Below, piece by piece: positions 55,925 through 64,000 of a stretch of 64,000 nt of DNA. The notes beneath the pieces are model-generated. The model saw only the letters and a list, made by a program, of their open reading frames with translations. It was not told the origin of the DNA and searched no databases. The first letter of the stretch is position 1, and each line of letters opens with the position of its first letter. Made by a program: the position numbers and the translations under genes. Source of the stretch: Pterobdella sp. o SKG-2022 (lineage: Eukaryota; Annelida; Clitellata; Hirudinida; Piscicolidae); assembly GCA_964035795.1 (NCBI GenBank), contig OZ038321.1, positions 16,051,971-16,115,970 on the forward strand, read 5' to 3'.

Positions 55925-57147
55925 ATTTGTTATTTGGGTGTATATTTCATTTCAAATTGCTATTTCTTTACCATGCCAAACCTCCGAATTGTAGACCCAT
56001 GAATATCATGGGTTATTTAAAATTATTTACTGTAATAACTTTAAGAAACATACATTTTATAACTTTCGTCTTCAAACTTATAAGCTTGTTAAATTTTACT
56101 TTAATCTGTTGTTTTCACCATTTTCACAGATTTAAAGAATAAAATTGTTTAAATATGTTTTAGTGATGTCTACTGCCAGTAGTACAAAAAGTAAGTTTTT
56201 TCAAATACTTATACTTTCGATGGTAATAAAAATAAAGTGATAGTGTGAAGATTGTGAAAGTTTGACTTCGGTAGCAAAATAAATTTTATAACTGCCCTCT
56301 AGTTCATTTAAATTTCTTACAACACTGGGTACAAAGATTTGATACCTCACTGTGCTCGAAGAATATTTCATTTTTTAGAAAAAAATAGTTAACAGTCCAG
56401 AGAAGTAAAATATTTTAAACCAAAAATAATGAAAAAAGTTTTAAAATGGCCAATAAGTTCAATACGATTGATTTTCTATTAGCTGAATCGATAGATGTAT
56501 CTAAAGCTCAATAATAATATTTATTACTAAATAAATTTTCCAAAAAAAATATTGTATAAATATGCAAAATTTGAAATATACTATTGAGAGAAAAATATTT
56601 CTGGAAAATTAAACGCCTCGGAATCGATCTGGCGTATTTATATTCTCTTGTACCTGTGATCTTTTCACCTGTATGCATTCTTATTTACCTGACTAATCAT
56701 TGTGATCATTATCAAAACCAGCTCAGCGTGTCTTCATCACACTATTTTTGGTTTTACGTCAGTTTTTCATAACTTCGATTTGGAAGCTTACCTTTGAGAA
56801 AAGAACGTTTGAAACAAAAACTATATTGTAGTTGCACAAAAAGACACATTTTTATCTCCTCTATTTGCAGATTATTTAATCATTATTTCATAAATTTCAA
56901 ACAAAGAAATTTTTCAGATAATAGAAAAAATTCTATGAATAATAATAGTTGAATGAATTATCAAAACTTCAAACAGCAGCTAATATTAATAATGGTACAT
57001 GTTGATTTTTGCTTCAGTCAATGGTTTAACGATACAAAACAACTATCAAATATAATTACTCATTAATACCCCAAAAATGGGCCAGAAAATTTTATTATCA
57101 TCTACTTTTACACATATTTAAAAAATTAGTAAAACAAAAATTTTTAA

Positions 57148-57196
57148 TTAATAATAATAATAATAATTATTATTATTATTGCTATTATTATTATTC
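57148..57196. repeat. Inverted AAT/ATT microsatellite
   Basis: A run of AAT units passes directly into a run of ATT units, so the tract is self-complementary. Confidence 0.9.
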
Positions 57197-60100
57197 AATA
57201 AATAGTTACCTGAACATGTATATATCTTTTATAGGTAAATATCTAAAGTAAAATAACTAAAATGACGTTTCATTTGTTACATAACAAAGCAACATAAAAT
57301 GCTTAATTTGCCTTGTTTCCATCCTTTTTGCATCGATCCAAATGCCTTTGTACCACTGAAACATTTTAAGCGACTTTGCGTGCAAGCTTTACTGTTTCAT
57401 CGTACCTTTTTGTTTTATGTTCAAATCCTATTGACTCACTTTTAGTTTAAATTATACATTTATATTTGGTAATTTATGAATAAACAAAATTTTAAGTTAT
57501 TTGAACGTACTAAAAAAACATCTAAATAGCCTGGTTTTTATTCTTCATTTGAATAATAACTAAACCAATGAAGGTAATTTTTTGCGTTATATGATTCAAA
57601 CAAAATGATGCGCTTCCAAAGCTATAAAAAAACTTGAAGAATAATGGGACAGTTGTTAACTTTGACGTTTTTATCGCTTCAGAATGCTGCAACAATAACC
57701 ATTTCCAAATTTCACCTGAGCAGCTTATCTTATTCTTGGTCTTCATTATAATTGTTTTATTATTTCATTGCTTGCATATAACTTCTAAACACTAACAGGT
57801 AAGCATTTCATATTATTTTCATTAAATCGCCTAAATTCATTATAAATTAACAATTTTAAATGAAAAATATGAAAAAAATTTTCTTTGTATTAGACACTTG
57901 AATATAATAAAAAACAAAATTCACCAAATTTTTTGATCATATCTTTGATGGTGTACATAATGTATATTTTACAGGTAAAACATGTTAAATTGAGTCCTAT
58001 ACTTTCATTGTATAATTTAATCTTTAATTGCGTTCATATTCTGAAAAATAGATACATGAATATGAAGACATATATATGGCAAGTTTAAAGGGAATTTCTT
58101 CAAACGTAAAATTAATATACTGATTCAATGATAGTCTAATGAATGTTTCTAAAAATGGGATAATCTTATTTTGAAATATTCTGAGTTTAACACATATTTA
58201 TTCATTAAAACAATCTCATAAGACTTTATGATTTATGCCATAAATGATGAATTGAAATATTTGTATTAACAGAAATAATTAATAATTATTTATATTAGAA
58301 ATCAATTGAATACAGTTTCCTCCGTCCTCTCCTAGCTGCGTTTTTCCTTTTAATCACTTCCCGAAGAAGAATTGGACATTGATTGAAACACCTGCAACTC
58401 TGTCACCCAGCAAGTTCTCATCTATAAAATTGATTTTGATTGTTATCGATTTAACTACTATAAAATCTTCTTAAAAGGACGTGTCAGCGTCTGTTGCCTC
58501 ATTCAAACAATCTATTTTAGCTTCCTCATCATGGCCTCATCAACTTACCACAGGTTTGTGCATTTTTCAGTATTTTATTAACAATTATCTAATTTTTATG
58601 AATATTTTTTGTGATTTTCTATTAATAGTCTCTATAAAACACCTTTAGATATAAATTTTTAAGATTTAAAAGCTGAGAAGTTTTTATTAAAATGTTTAAA
58701 GGTCACTTGATGTGTTATAATTCACTTGAGAACTTGAGAAAATTATGTGTTTTAATATGAGTATTTACTGAGAAAAAGTTCCAAAATTTCTTAAATATGC
58801 TCAAACTACTTACCACAGTAAAAAACTCATCTTCCCGCCAAGTTTTGAACTTTTGGAAGCTAATAATTTATTTGACGAACGCCTTGAATAGACAACGAAG
58901 AACAAAGAATAAAAAGGAACTTCTCGCGGGGTGAAACTTCTTTTCAGCTACACAATGAGAAGTTTGTCATAAAGACCTATAACTGGCTCGGCGGAGCTTC
59001 TAACGTCTTTTTGGTTTATTTATTCATATCGAGGTTTCCATCAAATTTGTTTTTCTTCTTTCATGGTATGAATCTTATTGAAAATTGAAACTAAAAATAT
59101 TACATTTAATTTTAGATTCTAATAACTATTTTTTGGATTGAATTGAATTATTTTAGCAAAATGGAAGCTAAAAATAAATAGTATTTTACAACGTTTACTG
59201 ATCGATGGTAATCTTTGAACATACCATCCACACAATGCAAATATTAAAAACATTAATAAATAATTGCCCATAAAACAATCGATTATACATGTGTATAAAC
59301 AAGTTATAAATTAAAATTTACCCAATTTGCATAAACAAAATACAAACTACTATGAATAATTAAAATATGGTTCAAATGTTTAACAAGTAATGTTATTCAT
59401 AACATTAAAATAAGGTCGATTTTTAATATATCTGAATGTTGTTCAAAAAAATCGAAACTCGTGAAAACAACAAGGGCTGATGGTGTCGTCTTACTTGGTG
59501 GTTTTAGATGCTTTTGACATTTCTAATACTGTCAGGTAAAGATGTCAACATACCCAACATCATCAATAATTTCATAGAATTTGCAAGTTTAAAAAAACTC
59601 AATTTGCATGAAGAAAATCTACTAGATCTAAGAACTTTTACCAGAAAAAAAAATTGCTCGAATCTGATATCTATTAACTTATTCAGACCTCCTTAACAAG
59701 ACATAGTAGAATAATTTGATTTTTAGTTTTTATATTAACGTCTTACCCTGCAATATGTTGTATACATTTTTTATACTAAAACTTGCTTGAAGCAATACAT
59801 TTGTTGCAAAAACTTGACAAGATATTGACGGTAAGTAGCTATCACATCATACCGATACTTCAAGTATTTATCACTACTAAGCATTTCAGAATTATATTGA
59901 AAAAGAATAACGTAAAAACAGGAAGATATCAATAATTTTCAACGTCGTTATTATGAGAAAAATTTAATACATTTATTAACCAAAAAAGGCTGAATTTTCG
60001 GTAAGCATAGCTTTACCATAATACTTTAGTATAAACAGAAAAATGAACAAAACAACGAGCTTTATAGAACTGGAAAATAAAAGTGTCTAGGCATAAAAAG

Positions 60101-61617
60101 AAACATTGAACATTGATGACTCTCCAGGTATGTTTGCAATAACTACTTTACTATTATGCACGATCTTTTGAGTCTAGGTATCTTGCCTGCTGTAGTATAA
60201 AATTAAATTATTATTTACGTTATGTTTTTAAAATGATTATTCACCATCACTAACCATATAACTACATTATGTGCTAGTGTTGTTCACATGGGTTATTTAA
60301 GAACAGACAGCTTAACAATGAAAATATAGTGATATTTTTAGAAGACATAATATAAATTTTTACGCTATTTTTTGCATTTGGTTATTAATTTCTTTGAATA
60401 ATATATATATAATAAATTCAAAACTCGTGCTTCAAATTCAATATTTAATGTTAACTTATTACTATATATATACATATACATTTATAAAAGATATAGCCAC
60501 AAAAAAAGGCAAAATTAAAAAACTGATTTTTTCAAGACAAAGACTATTATAACCAGTCTTTAAATTTCAAAACTTGGTTTTGTTGATTTTTTAAATTAAA
60601 AAATTTCAAAAAATTTATAAATTAAATAAAGTATTCAAATATTAGAATTTATAATTTTAAAACAATACAGTATTAATATTAATAAACTTTCTTCACAAGC
60701 AAAATGTGCGATTAAATAATAATATAATAAATCAATAGGACTCACAGTTCAGCCTTAATATATCATAAAACATAGTGAATCATATTAAACTAGCTGAAGT
60801 TTACTTGAACTTTGCCGATTTTGAAGTTTTACTAATATCAGGGCCGAAAATATCTTAAAAACTCATACAGTAACTAATGTCATTAATTCCCACCAGTAGT
60901 CAATTATACAGGAGAGCCACTTGATTGAATAATTAACAAATTAATGTTATCTTTGTATTATTAACTTTACGTGTCAGAACAAGATTTGGTTTTATAGAAT
61001 ATAATAATCGTTTTTTATACGGAAAAAAATCTCTAAAATGTTTTTTTTTAAAATACTGTTTACGAATAAGCTTTAAATTTTTAAATCATTATAATGCTCA
61101 ACTTGAAACGTAGCTCAATTTAAATTATGCTTTATGATTCAACACGAATAAATTTTCAAAAAGAAATACTTATATAAGTTATATACTTACATAAAGAAAT
61201 ACATAAAACGGCGAGGCGCTTTTTGTGAGCACTCATGCATGAAGTTAGAGTCTGCACTAAGTCTTGTCTTGCAAACAAGCACGTTCGAGGTAATCTAAAA
61301 TAAGATCCTTGCTTGGTTTTTCTTGGAAAATCTCGAAACCAAAAGCTTTACAGATAATAAAACTTAAGCAACTGTGTTTTTGCTTTATTTTATATTATTA
61401 TAATTTATTTGAATTTTATTTTTTAATAAAATAAAATTCAAAACAAAAAAGTGAGATTTCGATGTTACGTTTGTGACATTTTGAAGAAAACAGTTTTTTT
61501 TATATTCATTATAACTCGCACAAATAATGGATCAACATTGAAAAATGCTTAACTATCGCACAATAAAAACTCAGAAATTAATTTTAAACACTTTCAAATA
61601 CAAAATGTTCCATTCAT

Positions 61618-63042
61618 TCAGACTCTACAACAAGTAGCATCTATTTGTTTAACAGAGGGCAACAGCAACATTATTTTCCTGCGGTAAGTGGGATTACAGA
61701 TTCCTGGATTATCTGGCATTTTCCACAGTGGGTTGCGCTCGAGATAGATAGTGTGGAGAGACTTCAAAGGAATGAGCTCTTTCAAACATTCCCACTCTTC
61801 GATCTTGTTGTCGTTACACTAGTGTTGTATTTGTGAAATTCTAATCAATTGTAGACAATCATGCCTTGATAATTTCCAAGAAAATTACCAAATAATTGAA
61901 GCTAAATTAAAATAAAATTCAAAAATACGAAGAATTTAAAAGCTTTAAAACTATAGTAACCTACCCAGAACTCTTCGAGGTTTGTAAGATGTTTCATATT
62001 TTGAATCACTTTGATGCGATTACCCGCTAGATCCAAAATCGTGAGTTTGCACTGTCAAACAAATCTTGATTTTGAGCGAAAATGTCAAATGTCAAAAATG
62101 AAAAAAAATCAATCAAAGAACAATGCGAAATTAATAATACATTTCAAATTTTCAACAAAGCAGATGTTCTGTTAAAATCAGGTGGACAAGCTAATACAAC
62201 ATACATAATTTTTCAAACACGCGCGTTTTGACATGAACATCTGGACAAAAGCCATTATCGATGAAACATACTAAGTTTTGCAAGCCTTCAATTGTTTCGA
62301 TTCCGTTATGACTAAGATAGAGCTGATCCAAGTTCACCAATGTATCCAAGTTTTCTATACGAACTATACGATTACTCTGTTGAGATAAATACAAATGATA
62401 CTTTGCTTTTAATATAAGTCAAAATGATTATATAAATATGTATTAAAACTCCTACATAAATGTACTTAAAAACAAGAAATTTGTTTTAATTTTAAAATCT
62501 TTATGCAGCATTATCTATTATTCCATTATTAAAAAGACATTGGTCCTGGGAATGACGTTAAACTGGACCGAAGAAGCGTGTCCAATTTGAGACTGCTTTC
62601 CTGTTATAACCTGGATAACAATAGACTTCGGTAACAGGTATCGACAAACTGATATCCTGGTATCGTTGTCATTTGGCTTGGTGGAAGATCATTCTTTATT
62701 GACAACGGCAAGGCAAACTGCCCAAGTGTGGGAACGGGGGTTCTTGAAATCCGATAGTTTCAAGTTGGACGTTAGCTTGGGCTGGTAGTTCTATGAAAAC
62801 TTTGTTCCGACTAAAAATGGCTTTCATTAGCCGACTGCTGTATACCCCAGCTACTGGGACGCCTACAGCAGTATAATCTAATATGGATATTATTATTATT
62901 ATTGTTTAAGAATAAAGGCAAACACCTGTAAACTGAGGACAGTGAGATTAGTTAAAGAAGATATGTTCTCAATAGCAGTGATTTTGTTTTTGCCAAGAAA
63001 CAAACTGTCTAACTTCACTAAAGAGTCAATATTTTCAATTTT
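61618..63042 (-). CDS. PPP1R7: PPP1R7 / Sds22, 3' part (5' exons beyond the window)
   Basis: Four phase-0 exons, 62926-63042, 62272-62376, 61965-62051 and 61618-61818 (stop), encode leucine-rich repeats very close to human PPP1R7. Examples: KIENIDSLVKLDSLFLGKNK, LYLSHNGIETIEGLQNL, LTILDLAGNRIKVIQN, EEFWCNDNKIEEW, then TIYLERNPL and YRRKIMLLLPSVKQIDAT. Sds22 is a regulatory subunit of protein phosphatase 1, acting in PP1 maturation and mitotic exit. The C-terminal cap differs from human by a short insertion after ERNPL and by an altered final tetrapeptide. The intron upstream of the first visible exon contains a palindrome and a LINE. The next intron holds a SINE-like copy. Confidence 0.96.
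62541..62890 (+). repeat. SINE-like structured repeat, copy 3
   Basis: The best-preserved copy. It reads GTATCGACAAACTGATATCC, then TGGCTTGGTGG (resembles a Pol III A box), GGGTTCTTGAAATCC (weakly like a B box), and ends with a hairpin CTGCTGTA...TACAGCAG around CCCAGCTACTGGG, followed by (ATT)n. The order A-like box, B-like box and simple-repeat tail suggests a SINE. It lies in PPP1R7 intron 62377-62925. Confidence 0.78.
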
Positions 63043-63169
63043 CTGTTTAAATATCATTGTTTAAAAATATTTTTTAAATTAAATTGATTTTAAATTTGTA
63101 AAAAAAAAATAAAAACTTTTTTGAAGTACAATAGCCTGAAGCTAAAAGTAAAGACAACAAACATAAAGT

Positions 63170-63262
63170 ATTTATTAAATGATACAAAGCTTTTTATAAG
63201 GCTAGCTTACATTATCAAGTGATAATGATCACTTGATAATGTAAGCTAGCCTCATGAAATCA
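63170..63262. repeat. Palindromic foldback element, copy 5, truncated
   Basis: Shares TACAAAGCTTTTTATAAG then GCTAGCTTACATTATCAAG with copy 1. The mirror arm is intact only out to about 63255, after which LINE tail sequence begins. Confidence 0.8.
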
Positions 63263-63295
63263 ATCAATAAAATCCTTTTTATAGCCCGTTTTCCT

Positions 63296-64000
63296 TTACC
63301 AAGGGTTGGGCTTTTTGAAAGTTCTATCTCGAAGTCGGCTTTTCCATTCAGAGCGATCGAGTGGATCCACACAAACCATGTCTAGCTTTCTTTTATCATT
63401 CGATATGAGCTCATTCCAAGTCTTTTTGGGCTTACCAGGCTTCTTGCAAGTATCTAAATCCAACTTTCGCATCTGAGAAATCCAACCCACGCTACGCTCT
63501 ACATGTTCGAACCACCTCATCTTGCTTGTACGAAGAACTACCTCAACATCCCGAATGCCAAGTTTTGAAAGGAATGAGTGAGAACAAACGATATCATTCG
63601 TTTTGATGTTGCACATCCAGCTAATCATGGCAAGGTCATTTCGTCTAAGGCAATTCAATGTGGAAACTGTTACGAGCCATGTTTTCAGCATCATGTAACA
63701 TAGCTCTTCTGACCCAGGTTGAATAGACACGACCTCTGGTCAATAATGATAGATGACGATTAGCAAGGAGTGGAAGAAGTTGGCGAAATTTAGCCCAGGC
63801 ACACTTACAACGTTTTATTGAAGCAAGCTCACATCCACCACCTGCAGATAGCATATCTCCAAGATAGCAGAACTCTGGGACAACTTCCAGTTTTTCATCA
63901 CCAATCATCACTTCCTTTACTAATCTCCCATCAACAGGCCATGCTGTACCAAAGCAACGAGCGCATCGGAAGTTAAAATCTGAAGTTAGAGGGCCTTTTA
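63296..64000 (-). mobile_element. LINE fragment, 3' half, running out of the window
   Basis: On the minus strand from 64000 inward: RCARCFGTAWPVDG, EFCYLGDMLSAGGGCELAS, FRQLLPLLANRHLSLLTRGR, then after a frameshift near 63650 LRRNDLAMISWMCNIKTND, FLSKLGIRDVEVVLR, MRWFEHVERSVGW and KKPGKPKKTWNEL, stop at 63296. This is the well-known C-terminal region of an animal non-LTR RT ORF. The 5' part lies beyond the window, and I do not assign a clade. An ATTGATTGATT tail follows. Confidence 0.88.

Larger units (their letters stand above)
55640..61617. other. Long stretch without a supported gene
   Basis: Follows the EpCAM-like stop and precedes the PPP1R7 stop (convergent). No ORF longer than about 75 codons has convincing composition or splice context. 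Content: a poly(A) signal near 55919, an (AAT)n/(ATT)n inverted simple repeat near 57148, and AT microsatellites near 60400 and 60465. Confidence 0.5.

Noticed and set aside
59508..59696. ORF with an LRR-like LKKLNLHEENLLDLR stretch
   Set aside because: One weak repeat only, no splice context, and it is not in line with the nearby minus-strand PPP1R7.

Overview
This is a window of an AT-rich, intron-dense animal nuclear genome, probably from an invertebrate. Support comes from GT-AG introns (many only 50-100 bp) with matching splice phases, metazoan orthologues, and scattered LINE, Penelope-like and SINE-like remnants. I cannot name the phylum. Two tandem gene pairs with very short gaps would fit an animal that uses spliced-leader trans-splicing, but no leader gene was seen. 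Positions 20161-20360 are an assembly gap of N.

Layout, left to right. 323-2097 (+) is the 3' part of a PTCD1-like mitochondrial PPR protein. It is followed 83 bp later by a complete LYSMD1/2-like gene (2181-4041, +). 5885-6225 is an orphan exon-like ORF. 8690-10012 (+) is an unrecognised two-helix membrane protein with a run of basic-Ser phosphosite-like repeats. 10997-17274 (-) is a 17-exon TTLL5-type tubulin glutamylase. 20669-26995 (+) is a two-exon stonin/unc-41 homologue whose intron holds an antisense Penelope-like element. It converges on POLR1B (27288-39549, -; 33 exons, 1186 aa), the second-largest subunit of RNA polymerase I. Only 188 bp upstream of POLR1B, on the same strand, ends TAF1B (39738-46351, -; 21 exons, 915 aa), the Rrn7/TFIIB-like Pol I initiation factor. 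49675-55639 (+) is a 14-exon single-pass membrane protein with antistasin-like modules, a thyroglobulin type-1 domain and an EpCAM-like membrane-proximal region. 61618-63042 (-) is the 3' part of PPP1R7/Sds22.

The exon models for POLR1B, TAF1B, TTLL5, stonin and the EpCAM-like gene were built by hand. In each, every junction keeps the reading frame, which strongly supports the calls.

The rest is mostly intronic or intergenic repeat: a palindromic foldback family (five copies), a roughly 350-bp structured SINE-like family (three copies, all intronic), SINE-like core fragments, and several decayed LINE reverse transcriptases. The clearest functional theme is RNA polymerase I: an initiation factor and a core subunit lie in tandem. 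The most unusual protein is the EpCAM-like one.
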